Assembly: GCA_964030785.1 (NCBI GenBank)
Contig: OZ034970.1
Span: 20,473,134-20,537,133, forward strand
Length of the DNA stretch: 64,000 nucleotides
Direction of reading: 5' to 3'
DNA from: Siderastrea siderea
Lineage: Eukaryota > Cnidaria > Anthozoa > Scleractinia > Rhizangiidae
Below are positions 46,042 to 55,600 of this stretch, piece by piece. The translations under genes were made by a program, and so were the position numbers. Every line of letters begins with the position of its first letter. The stretch's first letter is position 1. The notes under the pieces are model-generated. The model saw only the letters and a list, made by a program, of their open reading frames with translations. It was not told the DNA's origin and ran no database searches.

Positions 46042-47074
46042 AGAGCAATATAATCTCATGAAGGTAAGTTGCTTTGTCCAACATCTTACGTAATGAACAT
46101 GATTCAGATCTTCGTATAATTTTGTAGTGTTTAAAGGTTCATTTTTTCCACCGAAATCCGTGATGATCTTGAAAAAAGTACATGTTATTTATCATTGGTT
46201 TATACTCTTGTGGTTGATTGACAGCTAGGAGGGAAAATGGTCAAGCTAATCTGTATTCTAGAACGTCTTGTTAAAGTTAAAAATTGAAAGGAAGGAAGGA
46301 CAAAATTCTACTAAACCCAGCTAGAATCCAACTTGCACTTGAAAGTCGTGCACGCGTTCGTAGATGGGCTGTTACCTGGTAACTTTCAGCATGTATTTGA
46401 TATTTGATATTCTCAGTACGCTCAGAGAATTTTAACTTGAGTCAAGTGTTGCAATTATTGCAGATGTACAATATTTGCAAAAATAAAGCCCTCTCGAAAA
46501 CACCTCCAGAATCTCAGACATTTATAAGCCAAAATAAGCCTAGGATATTTTGTTTCTTGATAGCACTCAGGTAGTTTATTCCCAGAGCGTCTGTTGGATC
46601 AACTTCGGTAGTCGTTGATAAATAATTTTTCACTTGTTTTTGGACAAAATTTTGGTTTCGCGGCGAAAACGTTTGGAGGGTGCAGCACTTGGCATAAAAT
46701 TTCCCTATAAGGTAAAGAAGCAAGTCAACCACTGAGAAAGATAGAAAATCAGAACAGCGACTGAGAATTTAAAAAGTTCATTGACCAGCGTCAACTGCCC
46801 ATATTTGACAAGCAACAGTACAAAGGTTTGGTTTTTGTAAAATGATGTTGGTTCCTGGCTAATAAGGACCGGGAGTAATGCGATTAACTTTCACAATATC
46901 CTGCTGAAGTCATATTAAATTTACCGGGACGAAATAATCTTAAGAATTGTTTGTATTGTTTTAAACGAACTCCCTGTGGGTAATATCAAATTTAAAGAAC
47001 GTGGTTCAAAGAAAAAACTGAACGAAATACTGTGTTTCAAGACAGTGAAGATATTAACTTATAACTTATTGTAG
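46042..47074. other. Upstream of gene B, no gene recognised
   Basis: Non-coding AT-rich sequence. Confidence 0.35.
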
Positions 47075-47082
47075 TGACGTCA
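47075..47082. promoter_or_regulatory. CRE-type palindrome TGACGTCA, gene B promoter
   Basis: It lies 178 bp before the gene B ATG, in the same GTAGTGACGTCA context as gene A. Conservation between paralogues supports a regulatory role. Confidence 0.5.
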
Positions 47083-47096
47083 TACGTCCTCTGCGT

Positions 47097-47333
47097 GTGT
47101 CAATTAAGTTAAGGGTTTTCATAATCTTTGTCATGCTCGTTGTTTTATCATACAATCAAGAAGGTCTCACACCATTTAACACCGAATCTTGCCGAGAAGA
47201 GCTGCCTGGAAAGACCAACATTACTGTAGAAATTACTACCAAATCTAACATTGACGACCATGGCGTTGACAAACCTCAAGCTTTGTTACCTGCTCGTTGT
47301 TGTCTTAATTCAGGGAATTGGAGATACGCGTGA
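47097..47333 (+). other. Upstream hydrophobic ORF overlapping gene B start
   Basis: This frame includes VFIIFVMLVVLSYNQEGLTP, then FNTESCREELPGK, and overlaps the gene B ATG in another phase. Gene A has a diverged counterpart at about 34303-34374 (FMIIVMFVLLLYQVGFTS, then IESCI and stop) upstream of its TATA box. It may be a lost or alternative signal-peptide exon, an upstream ORF, or a by-product of conserved promoter sequence. Confidence 0.3.
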
Positions 47334-47365
47334 AAACACAACTGACCTTACACCAAGCCCCCAAG
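47260..47365 (+). CDS. Gene B exon 1: signal peptide of single-pass membrane protein
   Basis: ATG at 47260 (CGACCATGG) opens a 106-bp exon coding MALTNLKLCYLLVVVLIQGI, then GDTRENTTDLTPSPQ, ending CCAAG/GTAAGT in phase 1, the same length and phase as gene A exon 1. A signal peptide is evident and NTT is a potential N-glycosylation site. The first bases of the intron (TATTAACGTGCAACTT) are also shared with gene A, showing that the duplication covers non-coding DNA. Confidence 0.75.
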
Positions 47366-49291
47366 GTAAGTTAAATGTGTCGTGGAGTATTAACGTGCAA
47401 CTTCTTTAGAGGTAACACTATCTAATTTGTTTTGCTGTTTTCGTCCAGTAATCTTGCTTAAATTGGTCGTTTTCTTACATTAGAAGTTAAAAACTGAACA
47501 GCCAACAGAAAACGTAATGTGACCTCACCGAAAATCGTGCATCTGTTAATATCAGTGACAGATAAAAATTACAGAATTTTTGTTAGGTCGATGCTTATTT
47601 TTATCTCACGTTTTGAGCCCCAACAGACAAAGCAAAATAAACGGGAAATAACCTGTCGTTTTTAAAGCTGTTTTTCAATGTGTGCTAATTTGCGAATATT
47701 GGTCCAAGCAATCTTGCAAAGTGTTCGCTATGGGGATTAATTAAACGAGCAATATTTCATTATAGCGTTCATTACGTTATGTCGGTAATCGGTCTACATT
47801 TAAATTGAACGTGTAACAGGGTCTCGAATAAGCTAAAATGATACTCGGTTGTTTAATCCTAAATCCTGAAGGAAATACATGTGATTAAGTTTTCATGTTT
47901 TATTTTAAAGGAAATATGACAGAGTATTTTTACACGCGATGCATGCAATATACTCTAAGATTCCAGTTTGACTATATTTAGATATTATGCTGCATATCTT
48001 CAAATGCGCTTTACCACCAGCGGAGTTCCAAATGGGGCGAGTTTTAAAGGACCCACTTGCTACCAAATAAACTAAACATCTTCCAAGTCGTCCAGTGTCG
48101 TTGTCATTCTGTGTTGGCTTGATTCTATTAGAATGTGCCAAAATCTAAAGACATTGTTTATTTTCGAACAGGTTTAAATGCAAAAATCGTTTTGTTTGTA
48201 CAACAACTGGGAGGTAGAAAAGCCTAGATTTTACACCTGTGTAATCTGTCATATTACTATTCAGATGTAAAAAGCCCTACACAGTCAGTCATCACAATAT
48301 ATAAAGCTATTAAGGATGGTGCCCTCTAATGCAGAGGTATTTTTGCACAGTTTATGACGGAAAACAGATCAGATCTTAGCAAGGGCTATGGCAATCCAAT
48401 ATTGTTTGGGGGCGCAGTGGTGTTGTGGTTAGCGCGTTAGTCCTCAGATCTGAAGGCCATCCAGGGTGGAGTAGCAATAGCTTCATGCTACAGGAACCGG
48501 GATAAGCTCCGGCCGTGTGGACTTACGTATGTTTCAGAGATAATAGAGCAACCATCAGCCAAAAATACTTAACATTATATGGGATTTTAATTCCAAATTT
48601 AAGCTAAACTTTCTCCAAACAGGTTACACCCAATTTTCTTTTTGGATTCCACCAGCTCTTGCAAAGATCTGCATTCCCCAATACACGAGCCTGCGTAAAA
48701 CTACTTCTGTATTACATGGTACTGTTTAAGAAAATCGAGTTTGCACGTCAAAAAAAAGGCGGCCGTCCTCAAATGAAACAACGATTTTCAAATGGGTAGA
48801 TCACGACACTTAAAGGGTCAGTCTCATGGCGATTTTTCTATCTTCTTTGTCACAATTTGGATTAATCTATATCAAAGCACCTTGCTCATACATGAATTGT
48901 TTTTAGACCACCAAGGGGACTATTAAATGAATATTCAAAAGAAAAAACAGGCCAAACTTAGTTTTTAGAGATTTTATCTAAGACACAAGGGCAGAAACTT
49001 GAAAAATTATGCCAGAAATTTTCAATTTGGACGCCATTTCCATCCTGGCCATCCCTATCCAGACATACTTATTTATAGTTTCCGTGTACTGAAATACCGA
49101 TTTTAATACTACTGACCGTTATTTTTAGTCTTCCATAGATAAAAATGTGTCTTTCCACTTTTCACAGTGATACTAAAAATTGATGAGACTGCCCCTTTAA
49201 AGAATCAACATCAGAGTGTCTTGAAGCACTTTTCAAAGTCAACGCCTAAGTCGTTCAATCTATACAGTCAAATTTTTCTTGTCATCTCTAG
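47366..49291. other. Gene B intron
   Basis: A 1926-bp intron, non-coding, containing one SINE-like fragment. The acceptor TCATCTCTAG is identical to that of gene A. Confidence 0.55.
48405..48530 (+). repeat. tRNA-derived SINE fragment
   Basis: GTGGTTAGCGCGTTAGTC resembles a Pol III A-box region of tRNA-derived SINEs, and CGGGATAAGCTCCGGCCGTG is a body motif I recall from coral SINEs. No clean target duplication is seen. Confidence 0.5.
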
Positions 49292-49719
49292 ACCTGATGG
49301 CTCCCACAGAAATAAGAAAGACTTCCTTTAAAGAAATGACAGCAACACCCTTGCTGGAAACGCTGGCAACCACAACAGGCTTAGGCCTAAAGAGTTCCAC
49401 TCCACGACTCTCAGGAAAGCGGGAGATGACTTCATCATACAGTAGTATCTCAAACAAGAAGTCAGTTACCATAACAACAGCACAACTAGTGACACGCAGC
49501 AGCTCTGAAATAAAGTTCGTGGATTATAAGCCAGTGTTTCCAACCACCCACCCTGACAAGACACCCACTGGATCCACAGCTCGGGATGAGCGCGTCACAC
49601 GGCGAGACCAGGATTGGGAGGTTTCTGTGTTTGTGGTTTGTGCTCTGATTTCTGGACTGATTGTCGGATTCGTGGCAATTATGGTGATGAAAAGCACCCG
49701 CAGAACCAGGTTAGTTTAA
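49292..49719 (+). CDS. Gene B exon 2: Ser/Thr-rich ectodomain, membrane span, short tail
   Basis: The exon completes a 177-residue type I membrane protein. The ectodomain modules are SFKEMTATPLLETLATTTG, then SYSSISNKKSVTITTAQLV and TRSSSEIKFVD, in the opposite order to gene A. The juxtamembrane block is PDKTPTGSTARDERVTRRDQ (RRD where A has RGD). The span is VSVFVVCALISGLIVGFVAI, with one extra residue relative to A that creates a GxxxG spacing (GLIVG). The tail is KSTRRTRLV. The stop is at 49717-49719 and an AATAAA lies at 49815. It is convergent with protease P2. Family and function are unknown. Confidence 0.75.
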
Positions 49720-49814
49720 TAGAGACATGATACCCACTGCCCGGGGGATACTAAACACCATTAGGGTGTTTGAAAGTGAAGATAGCTTCTACTGTAAGCT
49801 GTTGTGTTCGAATC

Positions 49815-49820
49815 AATAAA
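49815..49820 (+). terminator. Candidate polyadenylation signal of gene B
   Basis: AATAAA 96 bp after the stop codon. Confidence 0.5.
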
Positions 49821-49850
49821 CTGAACTGAAGGCTCAGTAAATATTGGCGG

Positions 49851-49908
49851 ATATTTACCTCGCCTTCGGGTCGGTAAATATTCGCCAATATTAACTTCGC
49901 CTTCGGCG
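49851..49908. repeat. Palindrome
   Basis: AATATTGGCGGATATTTACC and GGTAAATATTCGCCAATATT are inverted around TCGCCTTCGGGTC. The GC-rich tip resembles those of the other palindromic elements; CGCCTTCGGCG recurs directly downstream. Confidence 0.8.
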
Positions 49909-49924
49909 AATAGTTGTTAATAAG

Positions 49925-50125
49925 TATAATTGCTCAGGTGATTATAGAGAAGCGCACGCACTGAGTGGTCGAGGATTACGTCATGTCTTGCTATAATCAC
50001 CTCGCGGGAGGTGATTATAATACTGAAGCACTAATTTTCAATATGACCACCGCGCGATTTTTGATGTTTCGGAAGAAAAGAAAAATGAAAATGCATTTGC
50101 TCTGATAATCACCTGTGCAATTATA
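49925..50125. mobile_element. Small inverted-repeat element with repeated AGGTGATTAT
   Basis: The ends TATAATTGCTCAGGTGATTA and, inverted, TATAATTGCACAGGTGATTA differ by one base. At the centre-left, TATAATCACCTC, GCGG, GAGGTGATTATA is a perfect hairpin, so the AGGTGATTAT motif occurs four times in alternating orientation. Confidence 0.75.
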
Positions 50126-50132
50126 CTAAAAC

Positions 50133-50221
50133 AATTATTCTTCTCAGGCTGAGCAAATATTGTGGAATAATCATCGAGACGAGTCCACAATATTCACTTC
50201 GCCTTCGGCGAATAATTGTTA
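50133..50221. mobile_element. Palindromic MITE-like element
   Basis: AACAATTATTC and GAATAATTGTT form the ends. An inner AATATTGTGGA/TCCACAATATT stem and a CGCCTTCGGCG hairpin lie within. Confidence 0.75.
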
Positions 50222-50390
50222 AATGTGGACAATAGTGCCTGTGCCCCTGCAATTATTTTGTTTTCCACTCAAAGCGTCCAAAAAATTGTAAAAACGTATT
50301 GGACGACTTTGTCTTTGGAGCAATCTTGCTGAGCGATCTCGCAAAAATACCGCAATAAATGACAAGATGATTGAGTCATTCAGTTGTCCT

Positions 50391-50443
50391 TCAGTCAGTC
50401 AGTCAGTCAGTCAGTCAGTCAGTCAGTCAGTCAGTCAGTCAGC
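50391..50443. repeat. (GTCA)n microsatellite downstream of gene B
   Basis: About 12 tandem GTCA units, placed after gene B as the array at 43066 is placed after gene A. Confidence 0.9.
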
Positions 50444-50636
50444 AAGACAGTATGCAGCCTTTATGTGGACAGGTTTAGATACATGTCATAAATGTCATAT
50501 TGTTACGTTTTTAGTCCGATAAGACTGACATGCATCACCTTTTTTGATAGTTGGTGTTCTGATGTTTTACGAGAGAGTGTTTTACGAGAGTGTTTTACGA
50601 GAGAGTCCACAATATAAATTCATTGATAGATTCTTT

Positions 50637-50642
50637 TTATTT
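50637..50642 (-). terminator. Candidate polyadenylation signal of P2
   Basis: AATAAA on the minus strand begins three bases after the P2 stop codon (TGAGTAAATAAA), implying a very short 3' untranslated region if it is used. Confidence 0.45.
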
Positions 50643-50644
50643 AC

Positions 50645-53600
50645 TCAACCTTCCTGTTCTATAATGTTTGTAATCCACTCGTGAAGAACTCGCACGTCAG
50701 CATAAACACCATACTTGTTAGGCAGTGCGCATCGTTTCCCCCACGAAATCACGCCCACAAGGTACCAGTGCCCGTTGTATTCACAAGCCAGCGGTCCACC
50801 GCTGTCCTTTTGACATGCATCCTTCTTGCCATCTTGGAAGCCTGCGCATAAAGCAGTGTAAGGTACGGTTCCGTTGTATGATTTCTGTTCGTTGCATTGC
50901 TCTCGCGAAACAAGATGAATTTGAGCTTGTTGTAGCAGCTTAGACTGAGGTTTATCCCATCCTGTTGTACCCCACCCTGTTATATAGCAGATTTTTCCGT
51001 GAGGGAACGTCACATCATTTGTCGGGAGGCAGATTGGAAACACATGACTATCGTATTTGACCGGGCTTGAAAGTCGAAGAAGAGCTGTCAAAAAGGTAAA
51101 ATCAATATCAATACCAATATCAATATCAATAATATGACAGTAGTCAACATTGTTGATAGTTTAAGAAGCAAGCAAGTCGGATGGATAAAAATCAAATGAG
51201 TTATCTAAACGGTGGATTCCCAACTTCACCATTCACAACAAACTAAAAGAATTGCTGATGATTGTAGTATGTCTTTCCTTGTCGGTAGGAGAGCACGAAA
51301 TGAACCCTGCTGTTTCCTTTTCGGAAGGTTAGGGTATGGCATTGTATATTTGCTTCTTATTAACCGAGCGCAGGGGCTGTACTGGGAGAATATACAAGAA
51401 AGAAGAAGGGTGGTATTCTCCCATTTCGGTCCAGAGCTAGTGAGAGTAAATAAGAAGTTTATCATGTGGCTGCATGTGTCTAACACTTAACTACTTGAAA
51501 AGTAAGCCGCGGCGGATTGGGATGAATGAAACAGTTTACCGAAAAACGTACAATGTCAAGTCACCCAGCAGTTTCATTCACTTAAACAAATTATATCCCA
51601 CAAGAAAAAGTAAAAACTTTCAAAGAAACTGCCTCTTTTCATGTAGCTCCAAATTATTCGAACTTTTTAAACTGGTCAAAAGTACGTTCACATTTTCTGA
51701 TCCACGCAGCATTTTGTGGCTAAAATTGTGTGCGTGGCAGGGTTTAAAATCAGTCACTTCAATAACCACTCGACTCTTCTTCCGCTTTATACTCTCGTGA
51801 ATATAGGTGTCAGGTCAACGGAAAAACTGAAAATTGCACCCTGAAATCTCGTGGATATTTGCACTGGCAAATACCGCCTGGCTGCTGGTTGATGCGGCCG
51901 TTTTCGATTGGCCGATTTGTTTGCACCGTTTTTGTGGCTTCGCTGATTTGCAAGAGGCCTTCTTGTTGTTTTGCTCGTGCAGAACGCAAAGGCTGCAAAG
52001 TGCAAATACTTGTGAAGATTCCAAACTTAGCGAAGAGGACTGCCGACTTAGAACACGAGACATCCCGCGCTGATGTTGTTCACTGGCACATTTGTAGGGT
52101 TGTATAGGCTTTCAATGTTTCTGTGTTCGCTCGATTGAGCCACAAAGTTCTCTGGTAGGTGTGTTTGGATCAAGCAGCATCGAAATACAGGTCTTCCTCA
52201 CAGTGTGCGGGTCGCTTATATTTGAACCAGGTACCTGAATTCCGGCTTTCTCTGCAGCTTTCGACAAGAACTTTCCAATTTCGTTCATTCTTAGCGACGT
52301 CTTTATGTACCTACGTTGTTTTGTTTTCGTTCGCCATGTCTGACTGCAAGAAAAATGGAGCGTCGAGGAGGTTCATCTCGGCTGGCCTGTGGCTTTTGAA
52401 GAGCCTATAGAATTTAATAGGAGATCTGTCCATGCTGATTGGGTAGCCTATTTTCTCATTGCCGCGTTTAATCGATTCTAAATAACGACGGAAAGTATTG
52501 AGTTCAAACTTTGCCGCGCCGTTTCCCGCGCTTTACAGCTGGGCATTAACATCGCTCATAATGACCGTGGGCATTACGGGCCCCGAGTATTGGTCAATCA
52601 CAGCACGCGTTCTATATTTACAAGCTCTAACCATATAATAATGAGTTATATTACTTCACTTACCTATGTCATAGTTAGGCGGCTGAACAAGAACTCCATT
52701 TTCAGTTTTACCATAGTACCTTGGGTGCAGAATAATATGCTTTACTCGCCTCACTTGTTCAAATCCTCTTAATCTAAATGTAGTTTGATGTGAACCAAGT
52801 TTAACCTTCCAACGCGTTGGATCCCTTGACGAACGGTAGTCTGTAAAACAATGGCATGTTTTACCTTCTACTTTCTCGTGTTCATAAGGTTAACGTACGG
52901 GTCAAGCTGTTTCAAGCGGGGACGTGAAAGTAGGATTGCAGCAGTGAGGAGCGCTCGTCTTTCCCAAATGTTGCCTGGGTTCGAATCCCCGCCTCGACGT
53001 CACATTTGGGCCGCGCTGTGTTTCTAAATTGAAGTTTGACTTGTGATCTGAGGGAGTTTGTAAGTCGTCCAAGGACTACTGAATGTTGCCGCCGGTAGAC
53101 AAGTGCAGGTCATGCTTAACCATTAAATCTTTGTTAACTTTATTGTAAAACTCAAGTGTAGCTAAGCTGATTGCCAAAAACTAATTAACAAATAAAAAAG
53201 CCAAAACCGTGCTTTGTTCTGTGATAAAGCACGCAAGGAAGTGACGAGAGCACGAAAGAAGTGTAGGGTGAACACGAGCCGTAGGCGAGTGCTTCTCCCT
53301 ACTTCTTGAGTGCTCTTGTCACTTCCTTGAGTGCTTTATCACAGAACAAAGCACCGTTTTGGCTTTTTTATTTGTTTTATGATATAGCTTTGCTCACATT
53401 TGTAAAGAAACTGGCTTTTAATTGCAAGAAATCAAGTTTTTTTTTCATAGCTTACAAGCGCGTGCAAGAAAGGTTTTCAGCTTACCAGCGCGCGCAGAAT
53501 GGCGTCACCGGCTACTCCGTGCATCTGTACTCTGATAAAGCACGCTGTTTCAACCAATCAGCGCGCGCGTTATATCGAAACTTATTATAATATCACTTAT

Positions 53601-53807
53601 TACCACTGATTATAAACCACACACCTGTAAAACAGTGACAGGCAGTTAAAACCCAGTTGTAGCTGATGAGTGATCCACCGCATACTTGAGAACCATCCAG
53701 AAACAGTGCCACTTGCCAGGGCCACGCACCGTCTTCACTGACGCGACCACCCACTATCCTCTTGTTAATTACGTGCCATTTACTTCGTTTTCCACATGAC
53801 TGTGTAT
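50645..53807 (-). CDS. Trypsin-like serine protease P2 (S1 domain, three exons)
   Basis: A paralogue of P1. Exons on the minus strand are 53807-53625, 52840-52664 and 51084-50645, all junctions GT/AG and phase 1, at the same protein positions as in P1. It has SCGKRSKW (the Cys that bonds Cys122), activation site KR/IVGG, His57 in LTACHCF, Asp102 in NYDIALL and Ser195 in KDSGGP. Asp189 (KKDACQ) predicts Lys/Arg specificity. Gly193 is replaced by Lys (CQKDSGGP); human trypsin 4/mesotrypsin has Arg at this site and resists many protein inhibitors. Tyr225 (KYGVY) is present. The visible part is about 266 residues. The signal-peptide exon should lie above 53807 but I could not find it. It is convergent with gene B, 925 bp apart. 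Confidence 0.9.
51085..52663. other. P2 intron
   Basis: Non-coding. ATATCAATACC-type short tandem repeats lie near 51098-51130. Open frames on both strands around 51790-52110 overlap and have no domain. Confidence 0.45.
52930..53060 (+). repeat. tRNA-derived SINE fragment in a P2 intron
   Basis: GCAGTGAGGAGCGCTCGTCT and an exact B box GGTTCGAATCC (52978-52988), followed by a CGACGTCACATTTGGG body, match a SINE design common in corals. It lies antisense to P2. Confidence 0.6.
53187..53374. mobile_element. Palindromic element in a P2 intron
   Basis: A 188-bp hairpin: CAAATAAAAAAGCCAAAAC at the left end is exactly inverted at the right, and pairing continues through TGCTTTGTTCTGTGATAAAG and GGAAGTGAC to a tip containing GAGCCGTAGGCGAGTG. 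CTGATAAAGCACGCT recurs at about 53531, suggesting a partial second copy. Confidence 0.85.
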
Positions 53808-54216
53808 CTTTAAAAAAAAGGGAAAACTTTTAGTCAATCAACCAACCACCCACCTTGTGCCACGTGAGTATAACGTGTTGATGACAGTGTTTAAATGAAG
53901 AGCAACGGGAAAGAGTACGGCAGAGAGCAAGAATTAAAAGGGGAAGAGCTAGCGAAGAAGAGCGCGAAAGAGAACGAGCCAGTGCTAGACAAAGGTGGCA
54001 AAATTGTAGCAAACAACGCTGAGATACATTTTTTCAGTTAAAGAGAATCTTTATTTTCTTTATATTCTTATATGTTTATCTTCATTTGAAGTAAATGACA
54101 TTTTTTCCCAATTTATAGATTAAACTTAGAATCTCTGATTCAGTCAAGGCGAAATCTAAATTATGTGTTTTGGTGTTTGTTTTGTTTTCAGTCTCGAAGC
54201 CACTTCAACGGATATC
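53808..54216. other. Upstream of known P2 exons, no signal exon found
   Basis: Non-coding, with a purine-rich stretch near 53900-53990. TTTGAAGTAAATGACATTTT near 54086 recurs at about 27937. Confidence 0.35.
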
Positions 54217-54322
54217 TAGTCAGTCATAGTTTTCAGCATGTCTTGTTGCCTCTTTGTATCTCGATGGTCTAGTTAGAGATCGAAATACGAAAAGGCAACA
54301 AAACATGCTGAACACTATGACT

Positions 54323-54327
<5 letters not shown>
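54217..54327. repeat. Palindrome with 45-bp arms
   Basis: TAGTCAGTCATAGTTTTCAG, then CATG.CTTGTTGCCT, is inverted at the right with a few mismatches; the tip is near GGTCTAGTTAGAGATC. An (AT)n run follows directly. Confidence 0.8.

Positions 54328-54361
<34 letters not shown>
54326..54361. repeat. (AT)n microsatellite
   Basis: About 17 AT units between the palindrome and interspersed-repeat copy 3. Confidence 0.95.
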
Positions 54362-54367
<6 letters not shown>

Positions 54368-55320
54368 TGGACTAGGTATATTGGATTTCTAGCATTTTGA
54401 TTGGCTCAACGGAGCTAGGCTATCAGCTCATATACCTGCTGCGCCCAAATATGGTCAATGAACACTCAACTACAAAGTGAGCTGAAAGTTTTTCCTCGCG
54501 AGCAGCCCAGCCAGAAAAATGGACTTGGCAGCGAATTTAAATTAAGCAGAAATTCCAACAGCGTCACCAACAAACATCACCAACAGCGTCCTCTAACACA
54601 AGTCAAAATTGATTGAAGAAACTGTGCAGAAATAGAAATTTAAGCATTAAGCGTGGTGTTTACAATTAATTTCTTTCATCGATCGTCACGTCGATCATTG
54701 AAATTAAAAAACTGTAGGTTTTATCAGAAAGGATTTTCACTTCAAAATATCAAGACAAGACACAAAATAAATGACAGTGAAATGGGGCAGAAGCATGTAA
54801 TGAAAACTATCACACATTCATGGCGAGTCGGTGCGAAAATCATGAAGCAGTCTAAACAAGTACTAAAAAAATACAGCCGCAAACTGCCAAGAAGGAAGGA
54901 AGGTTGAGACTGTTTTTCGGCTTTAACACGCAAAATTGACACTGGTTTACCTGCACTCGTTGCAGCTCTGTGTTTCAATAGGTCCAAGTGCTCAAATAGA
55001 AATCGGATGCCATGTAAACGGAGTTGAATCGCTTTTCCAGTTGTTTGAATATTGTTTTTACCATTCCGTCCGCAACCTCTAAACTGAGAACAACTGCATT
55101 TTGCGCTTTGCGTTTAACAAACTATGATGGTGAATTCTAATGTTCCTCACTACAGTAATCGTGCTTATTAGCTGCGTAGAAATTACCTCTTCAAGGTCAA
55201 CTGTTCAAATTTGTTCTGTCTTCAGTTCGATCAAACACGCACATGATGGCTCCGTTGTGCGAACAGCCGATTACAAACTTGTTCAGTTTCAACTCCAGCA
55301 GCTATATGGTGAAATTGTAC
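54360..55320 (+). repeat. Unclassified long interspersed repeat, copy 3
   Basis: It matches copy 1 from AAAAACTGGACTAGGTATAT to ATATGGTGAAATTGTAC, with point changes and small indels. As with the other copies, the left end abuts an AT-rich simple repeat. Confidence 0.8.
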
Positions 55321-55331
55321 GAGACAAACTA

Positions 55332-55600
55332 ACTCCCGAGTTAGGATTTCGAGTTGGATTTCGAGTTGGATTTCGAGTTAGGATTTCGAGTTGGATTTCG
55401 AGTTAGGATTTCGAGTTGGATTTTCGAGTTAGGATTTGGAGTTGGATTTTCGAGTTAGGATTTGGAGTTGGATTTTCGAGTTAGGATTTGGAGTTGGATT
55501 TTCGAGTTAGGATTTCGAGTTGGATGTTTGAGTTAGGATTTCAAGTTGGATTATCTAGTTAGGATTTCGATTTTCGAGTTGGATTTTCGTTTTTTTCAAG
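55332..55600. repeat. GAGTTGGATTTC minisatellite
   Basis: Degenerate tandem units alternate GAGTTAGGATTTC and GAGTTGGATTTTC, and some are preceded by a G-for-C change. The array begins about 12 bp after the end of the interspersed repeat. Confidence 0.9.

Noticed and set aside
51787..52107. Five overlapping open frames on both strands
   Set aside because: GC-richer intron segment of P2 giving chance ORFs; none has splice sites in a phase compatible with P2.
53830..54012. Missing P2 signal-peptide exon
   Set aside because: Hydrophobic but very Ser/Arg-rich, no convincing phase-1 donor; the opposite strand is a purine-rich low-complexity tract.
55140..55406. Frame ending in Gly-Phe-Arg-Val repeats
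   Set aside because: Arises from the GAGTTGGATTTC minisatellite and the non-coding interspersed repeat.
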